From NCBI RefSeq assembly GCF_005670685.2, contig NZ_CP062008.1, positions 3,534,001-3,598,000 on the forward strand: 64,000 nucleotides of DNA. Reading direction: 5' to 3'. How positions within the stretch are numbered: position 1 is the stretch's first letter; each line of letters opens with the position of its first letter. The translations under genes and the position numbers were made by a program. The notes beneath the pieces were generated by a model that did no database searches, was not told the origin of the DNA, and saw only the letters and a list, made by a program, of their open reading frames with translations. Origin of the DNA: Mycolicibacterium mucogenicum DSM 44124. Its GTDB lineage: Bacteria; Actinomycetota; Actinomycetes; Mycobacteriales; Mycobacteriaceae. Below are positions 36,385 through 45,374 of the stretch, piece after piece.

Positions 36385-37875
36385 CTACGTCTTGTCGTGC
36401 GGCAGGTGCGGCGCGGTGGGGATCGGCGGCTGTGGGATCACCGGGTACTCGCCGGTGTATCCGACACGCTTGGCCGCGATCGCCAGGACGTTGCCCCGCA
36501 CCGCGTACCAGCCGCCGATCAGTAACGGGACCAGCAGGATGATGGCGATCAGGTTCCAGTAGTTCTCGTAACACATCAGCGCGGTGACCGCGACGAGGAA
36601 CAGCAGCGTCGCGTAGCTGGTGTACGGCGTACCGGGCAACCGGAAGCTGGGCCGCTGCAGAATGCCCTTGGCCTCCCAGCGGTACAGCTGAATCTGGCAG
36701 GCGACGATCATGCCCCAGGTGAAGATGATGCCCAGCGCCGACAGGTCGAGGGCGATGTTGAACGCATCCTCGGGTACGAACAGGTTGAGGATGACGCCCA
36801 GCAGGGTGAGCGCGGCAGTCAGCGCGATCCCGCCGAACGGCACGCCGTTGCGGTTCATCTTCGCGGTGAACCCGGGGCCGCTGCCATTCATCGCCATCGA
36901 GCGCAGCACGCGGCCGGTCGAGTACAGGCCTGCGTTGAGGCTGGACATCGCGGCGGTGAGCACCACCATGTTCATGATGCCACCGGCCGCGGGAACGCCG
37001 ATCTTGGAAAAGAATGTCACGAAAGGACTTTCGCCCTTGTGGTACGCCGTGTAGGGCAACAGCAGCGCCAACACCACCAACGAGCCGACATAGAAGATTC
37101 CGATACGGGCGACCACCGAGTTGATCGCCCGCGGCATCACCTTGGCGGGCTCTGCGGTCTCCCCGGCGGCGATGCCGACGAGTTCGACTGCGGCGTAAGC
37201 GAAGATGACGCCGGACGTGACGATCACCAACGAGAACAGGCCGGTTGGGAAGAGTCCGCCGCTGTCGGCGATCACGCCGAATCCGGTTGTCTGGCCTGAT
37301 ATTTCGAATCGACCGCCGAGGAACACGATACCGACCACCAGGAACGTGACCAGCGCGGCGACCTTGATGATCGAGGCCCAGAATTCCATTTCACCGAACA
37401 GCTTCACCGAGATCATGTTCAGGGTCACCACGATCCCCAGCGCGATGAGTGCGATCAACCACTGCGGTATCGCCTTGAACATGCCCCAGTAGTGCATATA
37501 GAGCGCAACCGCGGTGACATCGACAATCGCGGTGGCTGCCCAGTTGAAGAAGTAGAGCCAACCGGTGACGAAAGCTGTCTTCTCACCGAAGAATTCGCGC
37601 GCGTATGACACGAATGAACCAGAGGAGGGCCGGTGCAGCACCAGCTCGCCGAGGGCCCGCAGGATGAAGAAGACGAAAACACCGCAGAAGGCATACACCA
37701 GGAACAGGCCCGGGCCGGCCGAGTGCAGGCGGCTGCCCGCGCCCATGAACAAGCCGGTGCCGATGGCGCCGCCGATGGCGATCATCTGGATCTGACGCGG
37801 CTTGAGGGCCTTGTGGTATCCCTCGTCTTCGTGCGCAAGCGCCGAATTGTCGTAAGTCGTTGATTCAGTGGTCAT
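36385..37875 (-). CDS. amino-acid permease, AnsP/CycA-like (APC superfamily)
   Basis: A 496-residue transporter with about twelve hydrophobic helices. The first-helix signature [20 protein letters not shown] and the [22 protein letters not shown] segment are typical of the amino-acid transporter (AAT) family of APC permeases. That family includes asparagine (AnsP), GABA and D-Ser/Ala/Gly (CycA) carriers. I cannot choose the substrate from sequence alone. Hydrophilic N-terminus and proline-rich C-terminus are cytosolic by family topology. The gene stands alone, 77 bp before the PPOX gene, and that gap contains imperfect GCGTGGGCG/CGCCCACG inverted repeats. Confidence 0.88.
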   Translation of the reverse strand: MTTESTTYDNSALAHEDEGYHKALKPRQIQMIAIGGAIGTGLFMGAGSRLHSAGPGLFLVYAFCGVFVFFILRALGELVLHRPSSGSFVSYAREFFGEKTAFVTGWLYFFNWAATAIVDVTAVALYMHYWGMFKAIPQWLIALIALGIVVTLNMISVKLFGEMEFWASIIKVAALVTFLVVGIVFLGGRFEISGQTTGFGVIADSGGLFPTGLFSLVIVTSGVIFAYAAVELVGIAAGETAEPAKVMPRAINSVVARIGIFYVGSLVVLALLLPYTAYHKGESPFVTFFSKIGVPAAGGIMNMVVLTAAMSSLNAGLYSTGRVLRSMAMNGSGPGFTAKMNRNGVPFGGIALTAALTLLGVILNLFVPEDAFNIALDLSALGIIFTWGMIVACQIQLYRWEAKGILQRPSFRLPGTPYTSYATLLFLVAVTALMCYENYWNLIAIILLVPLLIGGWYAVRGNVLAIAAKRVGYTGEYPVIPQPPIPTAPHLPHDKT

Positions 37876-38052
37876 TCGGTTCCCGTCGGCGTCGGATGGG
37901 CCCAGTTGTCATGGGGTCACATCGATGTCGTCCACACGGGAGATCGGTCCGATACCGCCTCAGACTCCTGTGTTCGGCCCCACACCAAAACACTAAGTCG
38001 GATGTCGCGCACGCGTCGGCTCAGACGGTAAACACTGCGTGAACCATAAATT

Positions 38053-38970
38053 TCAGCGGCGCGACCATGCCGGCCATCGTCGGCGGCGGCTCTGCGACGC
38101 CGGGACATCCCGCATGATCTTCGCGACGATGGCGACAAACTCGGTGCATGAGTCATAGCGCGCAGACGGATCTTTCGCGAGCGCCTTCGCGAACACCGAA
38201 TTCAACGCAGTGGGCAGCCAGGAGCGGCGTGAGGTGAGCGTCGGCACCTCGTCGTGTAGATGGGCATAAGTGATGGCGAACGTGGTGGGGCGCGGATACG
38301 GCGGCAGGCCGGTCAGCCACTCGAACATGGTGCAGGCCAACGCGTAGCCATCCGTTTGCGGCAACAACTGTTGCGCGGTAAGGAGTTCCGGCGCTGCGTA
38401 GGCAATCGACCCGCGGACCCGGCCATTGCGAGCCAGGGGTTTCGCATCATCCAACAACTGCGCGATGCCGAAATCGGTCAGGAACGCCGAGCGCTGGTCG
38501 GAGCTCAGTAAGATGTTGGCGGGCTTGACATCCCGATGTATCACGTCCATCTGATGCGCATAGTCCAGGGCCGAGCCGATCTGCGTCGACACCCGAACGA
38601 CCGCATCGACATCAGGCTCCTGATCCGGTCCGGGTATCAACACCGTCGACTCGGGGCCGTCGACGTACTGCATGGACAGCCACAGCCTGGTGGGTTGCGC
38701 ACCAGCTTCGTCTGCCCCGCCGCTGTCGGCCCGCAGCTCTCCGTGCTCGTACATCGCCACAATGTGCGGGTGCCTCAGTCGGGAGGCGATGCTGAACTCC
38801 CGCTCCAGCCGCCAGGCCACCCGGTCGTCGGCCTCCCGGTTGTGAAATACCTTCAGCGCCACCGGAATCGATTCCGCGGGCCGGCGAGCCCTGTACACGT
38901 CAGCGCTGCTGCCGCGGCCGAGGCGGCTTTCGATGACGTAACCGGCGACCACCGCACCGATCTCGAACAC
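38053..38970 (-). CDS. soluble Ser/Thr protein kinase
   Basis: A 305-residue Hanks-type kinase without a transmembrane or sensor domain. The Gly loop is LGRGSSADVY; catalytic residues are K40 (VALK), HRD 145-147 (VIHRDVKPAN) and DFG 166-168, with YAAPELL as the APE motif. It looks active. The C-terminus ends in a basic tail right after the fold. The GTG start is 6 nt after TATCCT, so the mRNA is probably leaderless; a longer N-terminus would include low-quality Arg/Trp-rich sequence. The target is unknown. It is followed by the permease 177 bp away. Confidence 0.9.
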   Translation of the reverse strand: MFEIGAVVAGYVIESRLGRGSSADVYRARRPAESIPVALKVFHNREADDRVAWRLEREFSIASRLRHPHIVAMYEHGELRADSGGADEAGAQPTRLWLSMQYVDGPESTVLIPGPDQEPDVDAVVRVSTQIGSALDYAHQMDVIHRDVKPANILLSSDQRSAFLTDFGIAQLLDDAKPLARNGRVRGSIAYAAPELLTAQQLLPQTDGYALACTMFEWLTGLPPYPRPTTFAITYAHLHDEVPTLTSRRSWLPTALNSVFAKALAKDPSARYDSCTEFVAIVAKIMRDVPASQSRRRRWPAWSRR

Positions 38971-38976
38971 CGAGCC

Positions 38977-38982
38977 AGGATA
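38977..38982 (-). promoter_or_regulatory. -10 box for the kinase gene, leaderless
   Basis: TATCCT on the minus strand, 6 nt before the kinase GTG, fitting TANNNT. It supports that start codon. Confidence 0.55.
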
Positions 38983-39022
38983 ACTGCGACCTTCGGATTT
39001 CTCCCGGCCAAGGAGCGTGCCG

Positions 39023-42000
39023 CTACCCCTCCAACTCCCCCTCGGTCTCCAGCAGCACCTGCTTGAGCCCGTCGAGGGTCTGGGAATCCGGTTCGGCCCA
39101 CATGCCGCGGCCCGCCGCCTCCAGCAGCCGCTCGGCCATGCCGTGCAATGCCCACGGGTTGGACTCACTCATGAACTTACGGTTCTCGGGGTCCAGGACG
39201 TAGCTCTGCGTCAGCTGCTCGTACATCCAGTCGGCCATGACGCCCGCGGTGGCGTCGTACCCGAAGAGGTAGTCGACGGTGGCCGCCATCTCGAAGGCGC
39301 CCTTGTAGCCGTGCCGGCGCATGGCGGTCATCCAGCGCGGGTTGACGACGCGGGCCCGGAACACGCGCGTGGTCTCTTCCGAGAGCGTGCGGGTGCGGAC
39401 GGCGTCGGGCCGGGTGTTGTCGCCGATGTAGGCGGCGGGGTCCTTGCCGGTCAGCGCGCGCACGGTCGCGACCATGCCGCCGTGGTACTGGAAGTAGTCG
39501 TCGGAGTCGGCGATGTCGTGCTCACGGGTGTCGGTGTTCTTGGCCGCCACCGAGATTCGCCGGTAGGCCCGGTTCATGTCGTCGGTCGCCGGGGCGCCGT
39601 CGAGGCCACGGCCGTACGCGAAGCCGCCCCATGCGGTGTACACCTGGGCCAGGTCGGCGTCGTCGCGCCAGTTGCGGCTGTCGATGAGCTGCAGCAGGCC
39701 GGCGCCGTAGGTACCCGGCTTCGAGCCGAAAATCCTTGTGGTGGCGCGTCTCTGGTCGCCGTGGTCGGCGACGTCGACCTGTGAGTGGGCGCGGACGTAG
39801 TTGTCCTCGACCGGCTCGTCGAGTCCGGCGACCAGCTGGACGGCGTCGTCGAGCATGGTCACCACGTGCGGGAAGGCATCGCGGAAGAAGCCGGAGATGC
39901 GGACGGTGACATCGATGCGCGGGCGGCCCAGCTCGGCCAGTGCGATCGGTTCCAGCCCGACCACGCGGCGGGACGCGTCGTCCCAGAGGGGCCGAACACC
40001 CAGCAGCGCAAGCACTTCGGCGATGTCGTCGCCCGCGGTGCGCATGGCCGAGGTGCCCCACACCGAGAGCCCGACGGATTCGGGCCAGCGGCCGTAGTCC
40101 GCGCGGTAGCGCTCCAGCAGCGAATCCGCCATCGCCACACCGGTTTCCCACGCCAGCTTCGACGGGACCGCCTTGGGGTCGACGGAGTAGAAGTTGCGTC
40201 CCGTGGGCAGCACGTTGACCAGGCCACGCAACGGCGATCCCGACGGCCCGGCCGCGATGAAGCCGCCGCCGAGGGCGTGCAGGATCTGGTCGATCTCGCG
40301 GTTCGTCGCGCGCAGCCGCGGCACCACCTCGGTCGCCGCGAACCGCAGCACCTTGGCGACCTCCGCGTTGTCGGTGATGCCGTCGACGGCGGCGGCGTCC
40401 CAGCCCGACTTCTGCAGTGCCGCAACCAGTTCCCGGGCCTGACCTTCGGCCGCGTCGACGGCCTCGCGCTCGGCAGAGCCGTCCTCGGCCAGCCCCAGCG
40501 CCTCACGCAGCCCCGGCACCGACTGCTCGCCGCCGAACAGCTGCCGTGCCCGCAGGATGGCCAGCACCAGGTCCAGTTCGGCCTCGCCGTCGGGCGCCTG
40601 CCCCAGGATGTGCAGGCCGTCGCGGATCTGGACGTCCTTGATCTCGCACAGCCAGCCGTCGACGTGCAGCAGCATGTCGTCGAACACGTCCTCGTCGGGC
40701 CGGTCCGCCAGCCCGAGGTCGTGGTCCATCTTGGCGGCGCGCATCAGCGTCCAGATCTGCTGGCGGATGGCCGGCAGCTTGCCGGGGTCCAGCGCCGAGA
40801 TGGTCGAGTGCTCGTCGAGGAGCTGTTCCAGCCGAGCGATGTCGCCGTAGGTCTCGGCGCGGGCCATCGGCGGGATCAGGTGGTCGACCAGGACGGCATG
40901 CGCGCGGCGCTTGGCCTGCGTGCCCTCGCCGGGATCGTTGACCAGGAACGGGTACACCAGCGGCAGGTCGCCGAGCGCGGCGTCGGTGCCGCACGCGGCG
41001 GACATGCCGAGGGTCTTGCCGGGCAGCCATTCCAGGTTGCCGTGCTTGCCCAGGTGGATCATCACGTCGGCGCCGAAGTGCTTGTTGATCCAGTGGTAGG
41101 CGGCCAGGTAGTGGTGGCTCGGCGGCAGGTCGGGGTCGTGGTAGATCGCGACGGGGTTCTCACCGAAGCCGCGGGGCGGCTGGACGATGAGCACGATGTT
41201 GCCGGAAACCATTGCCGCGATGACGATCTCGCCATCGGGGTCCTGCGAGCGGTCGACGAACAAGTCCCCTGGCGCCTCGCCCCAGTGTTCGGTGACGGCA
41301 TCGGTGAGTTCGGCGGGCAGCGTCGCGAACCAGGCGCGGTAGTCCTTGGCGGAGACGCGCACCGGGTTGGCTTCCAGCGCTTCGGTGCTGAGCCAGTCGG
41401 GGTCCTGGCCGCCCTTCTCGATCATCGCGTGGATCAGGGCGTCACCGTCGCCGGAGGCGACGATCGTGGGGAGGTCTTCGGGCGCTTCGCCGTCGCCGAT
41501 GCGGTAGCCGGCGTCGCGCATGGCGCGCAGCAGTGCGACGGCGCTGGCCGGGGTGTCGAGGCCGACGGCGTTGCCGATGCGGGCGTGCTTGGTCGGGTAC
41601 GCCGAGAACACCAGCGCGACACGCTTGTCGGCGGGCTCGATGTGCTTGAGGCGGGCATGCCGGACGGCCAGCCGCGCGACGCGCTCGCAGCGCTCGGGGT
41701 CGGCGACGTACGAGATCAGGCCTTCGCTGTCGATCTCCTTGAACGAGAACGGCACGGTGATGATGCGGCCGTCGAACTCCGGCACCGCGACCTGCGACGC
41801 CACGTCCAGCGGCGTCAGGCCGTCGTCGTTCTCGTCCCACTGCGCACGCGAGCTCGTCAGGCACAGGCCCTGCAGGATCGGAATGTCGAGGGCCGCCAGA
41901 TGCGCGACGTTCCAGTTGTCGTCGTCGCCGCCGGCGCTCGCGAGGGCGGGCGTCGCGCCGCCGGCCGCCAGCACTGTCGTGATCAGGGCATCGGCGGTGC

Positions 42001-42607
42001 CCAGCAGCTCGATGAGCTCGGGCTCGGCGGTGCGCAGCGAGGCGCAGAAGATCGGCAGCGGCCGGCCGCCGGCCTGCTCGATGGCGCCGCACAGCGCGTC
42101 GATGTAGGCGGTGTTGCCGGCCAGCTGCTGGGCGCGGTAGTAGAGCACCGCGACGGTCGGCCCTTCGGCGTCGGACGAGCGGTCCAGCAGCCCCCAACTC
42201 GGAGCGGATTCGGGCTCGCCGAAGCCGAACCCGGTCATCAGCACCGTGTCCGACAGGAAAGAATGCAGATTCACCAGGTTGCTGACGCCGCCCTGCGCCA
42301 GATAGATGTGCGCCTGGAGCGCGACACCGGCCGGGACGGTCGAGTGACTCATCAGGTCGGCGTCGGGCGTCTGCTCCCCTGACAGCACCACAGTCGGGAT
42401 ACCGGTGGCGACGACGGCATCGATGTCGTCCTGCCAGGTGCGATAGCCGCCCAGCACCCGCACGATCGCCAGGTCCGAACCCGCCAGGAGGTCCGCCAGT
42501 TCCCCGTCGATCAACCGGGACGGATTGGCCCACCGGTACTCGGCGCCGCTGGCGCGGGCGGTGATCAGATCGGTGTCGGACGTCGAGAGCAGCAGTACGG
42601 TCGGCAC
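39023..42607 (-). CDS. cobN: cobaltochelatase subunit CobN
   Basis: Large ATP-dependent subunit that inserts Co into hydrogenobyrinic acid diamide in aerobic cobalamin synthesis. The 1194-residue length fits CobN/magnesium chelatase H. Motifs include HLGKHGNLEWLPGKTLGMS, NFYSVDPKAVPSKLAW and GGMVATVRALTGKDPAAYIGD. The GTG start is 3 nt after the stop of the tandem diguanylate cyclase, so the two may be co-transcribed. The CobS and CobT partner genes are not in this window. Confidence 0.95.
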   Translation of the reverse strand: MPTVLLLSTSDTDLITARASGAEYRWANPSRLIDGELADLLAGSDLAIVRVLGGYRTWQDDIDAVVATGIPTVVLSGEQTPDADLMSHSTVPAGVALQAHIYLAQGGVSNLVNLHSFLSDTVLMTGFGFGEPESAPSWGLLDRSSDAEGPTVAVLYYRAQQLAGNTAYIDALCGAIEQAGGRPLPIFCASLRTAEPELIELLGTADALITTVLAAGGATPALASAGGDDDNWNVAHLAALDIPILQGLCLTSSRAQWDENDDGLTPLDVASQVAVPEFDGRIITVPFSFKEIDSEGLISYVADPERCERVARLAVRHARLKHIEPADKRVALVFSAYPTKHARIGNAVGLDTPASAVALLRAMRDAGYRIGDGEAPEDLPTIVASGDGDALIHAMIEKGGQDPDWLSTEALEANPVRVSAKDYRAWFATLPAELTDAVTEHWGEAPGDLFVDRSQDPDGEIVIAAMVSGNIVLIVQPPRGFGENPVAIYHDPDLPPSHHYLAAYHWINKHFGADVMIHLGKHGNLEWLPGKTLGMSAACGTDAALGDLPLVYPFLVNDPGEGTQAKRRAHAVLVDHLIPPMARAETYGDIARLEQLLDEHSTISALDPGKLPAIRQQIWTLMRAAKMDHDLGLADRPDEDVFDDMLLHVDGWLCEIKDVQIRDGLHILGQAPDGEAELDLVLAILRARQLFGGEQSVPGLREALGLAEDGSAEREAVDAAEGQARELVAALQKSGWDAAAVDGITDNAEVAKVLRFAATEVVPRLRATNREIDQILHALGGGFIAAGPSGSPLRGLVNVLPTGRNFYSVDPKAVPSKLAWETGVAMADSLLERYRADYGRWPESVGLSVWGTSAMRTAGDDIAEVLALLGVRPLWDDASRRVVGLEPIALAELGRPRIDVTVRISGFFRDAFPHVVTMLDDAVQLVAGLDEPVEDNYVRAHSQVDVADHGDQRRATTRIFGSKPGTYGAGLLQLIDSRNWRDDADLAQVYTAWGGFAYGRGLDGAPATDDMNRAYRRISVAAKNTDTREHDIADSDDYFQYHGGMVATVRALTGKDPAAYIGDNTRPDAVRTRTLSEETTRVFRARVVNPRWMTAMRRHGYKGAFEMAATVDYLFGYDATAGVMADWMYEQLTQSYVLDPENRKFMSESNPWALHGMAERLLEAAGRGMWAEPDSQTLDGLKQVLLETEGELEG

Positions 42608-42610
42608 CGA

Positions 42611-44938
42611 CTATTCGTACCGCACCGGCGATGCCGGCTGCTCCGCGGTGTCGGACGGCGCCTCGACCAGCTGGTTTCGGCCCCCGGCTTTGGCCTCGTA
42701 GACCGCGCGGTCCGCGCGGGCCAGAAGTTCACGGGCAAAACTGCCCGCCGCGGCCCAGTCCGATCGGGACATCTCAGCGAAACCGGCCGAGGCGGTCAGC
42801 GTCGTGGGCGTACCCGCGACCGGGCCCAGCCCGGCGATGCCGCTGCGCAGTTCTTCGGCCCGCCGCCTGCTGCCGGTGCCGTCGCTGTTGTCGGGACCGC
42901 GCCACAGCGCCGCGAATTCCTCGCCCCCGACGCGGGCCACGACGACGCCCGCGTCCACGGTCGCCAGCCGCAGGTATGTGCCGATCGCACGCAGCGCATC
43001 GTCGCCCGCCGGATGGCCGTACCGGTCGTTGAAGCCCTTGAAGTCGTCGACGTCGAGCACCATCAGCGCCGCATACCGGGTCTCCATCGCCGCGTCGAGT
43101 TCGTCGAGCGCCTCGTCGAAGGACCGCCGGTTGGCCAATCCGGTCAGCGGGTCGGTTCTGGTGAGCTCGTCGAGCTTGCGCTCGTCGAGCCACGCCAGCC
43201 GCACCGATCGCTCGAGCTTGTAGGAGAACCGCATCGTCACGGCAACCATGAAGATGGCGGTGCCCACGGTGAGCAATCTGTTGCTGGTCCACGGGAACAC
43301 CCACAGCTCCAGCGCCGACACCCACAGCAGGATCGCCAGGACCGAAGGGGCCAGCAGCCGGAACCGGATCTTCACCACGCACAGGCTCAGCAGCACCGCC
43401 GTGGGCATGAGGTACGGGACGACGTCGTAGCCCTGCGGCAGCTGCACCACCCGCTCGTACATCTGGGCACTGGTGATGACGCCGACGGCCGCGACATACG
43501 TGGGAGCGGAGAATCGGTAGAGCCGCGGCACCAACGCGGTCAGCGCGGCCAGCGTCGCCATCGGCATGATCCCGTAGACCAGCGTGTACACGCCGAGTGC
43601 CTGCGATTCGGGCGGCATCTTCAGCACGGTCTTGTACGACGACAGCATCGCGAGGCAGACGGCATCCAGGCCGAGCATGATCGCGGCCCGCGAGATGCGC
43701 CCCTGCCGGTCGTACACCTTCCGGAACTCCGCTTCCTGATCGCGCGTCGGCGCGGGCTGCGGTTCAACGGCAGGGACCGTCGGACGCCGGGGGCCGCGGC
43801 TCCTGTCGCGGCTCGCCATGACGGGCAGCTGCGGGTCGGCGACGGCGAGCCGGTCGCGGCCATCGCGCTTGGCCCGGTAGAGGGCCGAGTCCGCGCGGCG
43901 GAGCAGTTCGACGGCGTTGATGGTGGCCGCGTCGGGTTCCGGGTCGTGCGCCAGGCCGGCCGACGCGGTGACGACGCGCCCGTCGGCGTCGTGAGCGATC
44001 GCGAGTGCGGCGATTCCGGACCGGATCTCCTCGGCGCGGGTGGCCATCGTGGCCGGGTCGGCCGCACACCACACCGCGACGAACTCCTCACCACCTAGGC
44101 GGGCGCAGAACTCGTCCACACCGGTCAACGAGTCGCCCAGATGGGCGCCGACGCGGCGCAGGCAGTCATCGCCGGCCAGGTGACCGTTGCGGTCGTTGAA
44201 GCCCTTGAAGTCGTCGACGTCGAGCACCAGCACGGCCAGGCCCTGTCCGGTGCGCCGTGCGGCCCGCGCCACCTCCGTGAGCTGTTCGTCGAAGTAGCGC
44301 CGGTTCGGCACTCCGGTCAGCGCGTCGGTGCGGGTGAGGCGGGCCAACGTGCGGGCCCGCAACCACCCGGTTCGGGTCGACCGTTCGAGTTCGTAGGCAG
44401 CGCTGAGCGCCACGGTCACCATCCCGATCAAGGCGACGATGTCGAAGAGTTCGTTGCTCGTGGGCTCGAACGCCGAGAGCTCGGTCGCGACGATGCCGGC
44501 AAGCCCGGCCAGAATCGCCGGGGCCAGGAGCACGAAGCGGATCTGCACGACGATGAGGCTCATCAGGATCGCCACGGGCATGGCCAGCGGTACGACGTCC
44601 AGACCATGCCGGATGCACGCGATGCGCAGCACCATGAAGCAGGCGACGTCGATGTACACCGAGGCGATGTAGAGGAGCGACGACCACCGCTGCAGTGGGC
44701 TGTGGTCACCGCTGAGCCAGCGCAGCACCATGGGCACGATGACGGCCAGCAGCAGGGAGCGGCCCAGCGGCATCACCTCGGGCGGCACCCGCAGCAGGGT
44801 GTGGTGAAAGGCGATACCGGCCGTGATCACGATCAGCAGGACGGCCCACATCTCATGGCGGGCCTTGCGGCCCGACTGACCGAAGCTCAGCTGGAACTCG
44901 GACTCGAGGGGCTCGCTGAACCGAATCCCGTTGACCAT
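42611..44938 (-). CDS. tandem double diguanylate cyclase, two TM-GGDEF modules
   Basis: A 775-residue membrane protein made of two similar halves, each with about six hydrophobic helices followed by a GGDEF domain. The signatures LDVDDFKGFNDRNGH...GGEEF (282-286) and LDVDDFKGFNDRYGH...GGEEF (671-675) are both intact and 389 residues apart. Both domains could therefore make c-di-GMP. No RxxD inhibitory site precedes either motif. The ATG of MVNGIRFSEP is used; upstream extension is low-quality. It ends 3 nt before cobN. Two complete membrane-cyclase units in one chain is unusual. Confidence 0.9.
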   Translation of the reverse strand: MVNGIRFSEPLESEFQLSFGQSGRKARHEMWAVLLIVITAGIAFHHTLLRVPPEVMPLGRSLLLAVIVPMVLRWLSGDHSPLQRWSSLLYIASVYIDVACFMVLRIACIRHGLDVVPLAMPVAILMSLIVVQIRFVLLAPAILAGLAGIVATELSAFEPTSNELFDIVALIGMVTVALSAAYELERSTRTGWLRARTLARLTRTDALTGVPNRRYFDEQLTEVARAARRTGQGLAVLVLDVDDFKGFNDRNGHLAGDDCLRRVGAHLGDSLTGVDEFCARLGGEEFVAVWCAADPATMATRAEEIRSGIAALAIAHDADGRVVTASAGLAHDPEPDAATINAVELLRRADSALYRAKRDGRDRLAVADPQLPVMASRDRSRGPRRPTVPAVEPQPAPTRDQEAEFRKVYDRQGRISRAAIMLGLDAVCLAMLSSYKTVLKMPPESQALGVYTLVYGIMPMATLAALTALVPRLYRFSAPTYVAAVGVITSAQMYERVVQLPQGYDVVPYLMPTAVLLSLCVVKIRFRLLAPSVLAILLWVSALELWVFPWTSNRLLTVGTAIFMVAVTMRFSYKLERSVRLAWLDERKLDELTRTDPLTGLANRRSFDEALDELDAAMETRYAALMVLDVDDFKGFNDRYGHPAGDDALRAIGTYLRLATVDAGVVVARVGGEEFAALWRGPDNSDGTGSRRRAEELRSGIAGLGPVAGTPTTLTASAGFAEMSRSDWAAAGSFARELLARADRAVYEAKAGGRNQLVEAPSDTAEQPASPVRYE

Positions 44939-45044
44939 CGCCGACCACACGGACTGCGCCTCCCCTGTCGCGACGGGCCACTTGGCCAGCAGCCTAACGT
45001 CGCGGCCTGCGCGATCAGACCGAACCGGGGAGCGGAAAAAGCAA

Positions 45045-45077
45045 CGGCGGGCGGGTTGCTGTGCAACCCGCCCGCCG
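45045..45077 (-). terminator. intrinsic terminator of the 36-residue protein gene
   Basis: 15-bp perfect stem (45045-45059 with 45063-45077) and TGT loop; on the minus strand it is followed within 4 nt by TTTTT. It isolates the small gene from the downstream cyclase. Confidence 0.85.
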
Positions 45078-45101
45078 GCGGTCTCATCTACGTCGCTGTG
45101 G

Positions 45102-45212
45102 TCAGCGCTGGTTGGTCTCCCACCGCTGGTACCACGTCTTGCCCTGGTAGGGCAGGCCCGCGGCCACGATGAGAGCGAAGACGCCACCAACGTACAGAGC
45201 GAAATCGGACAT
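45102..45212 (-). CDS. 36-residue single-pass membrane protein
   Basis: Begins MSDFALYVGGVFALIVAAGL, one hydrophobic helix (residues 4-20), followed by a polar tail with two Trp and ending ETNQR. The AAGGAGG Shine-Dalgarno 7 nt before the ATG is among the best in the window, and a strong terminator follows 24 bp after the stop. These support a real monocistronic gene. It is divergent from cobG. I do not recognise the family. It could be a subunit or regulator of a membrane complex. Confidence 0.72.
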   Translation of the reverse strand: MSDFALYVGGVFALIVAAGLPYQGKTWYQRWETNQR

Positions 45213-45361
45213 TGCGTCCCTCCTTAGGTCATCCGAATGCGATGTAGCAAGCGGAAGTTCGCGTTCCACGGTACGGGTCGATGCCTTGAATACAAGGGAC
45301 TTGTAAGGCACGGAACAGCCCGGAAACGGCAGTGACCTGTTTCACTATTTGCGGCACAACG

Positions 45362-45367
45362 TAACGT
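45362..45367 (+). promoter_or_regulatory. -10 box for cobG
   Basis: TAACGT, 7 nt before the GTG at 45375, consistent with a leaderless cobG transcript. It overlaps the alternative GTG at 45366, which it argues against. Confidence 0.5.
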
Positions 45368-45374
45368 GGACAAG

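Noticed and set aside
39785..42382. Plus-strand open frame of 865 codons opposite cobN
   Set aside because: Shadow of cobN; composition is Arg/Gly/Asp/Gln-rich without motifs.
45213..45374. Cobalamin riboswitch before cobG
   Set aside because: I found no B12-box-like conserved core; the region has only short inverted repeats, and cobG appears leaderless. A covariance-model search would be decisive.
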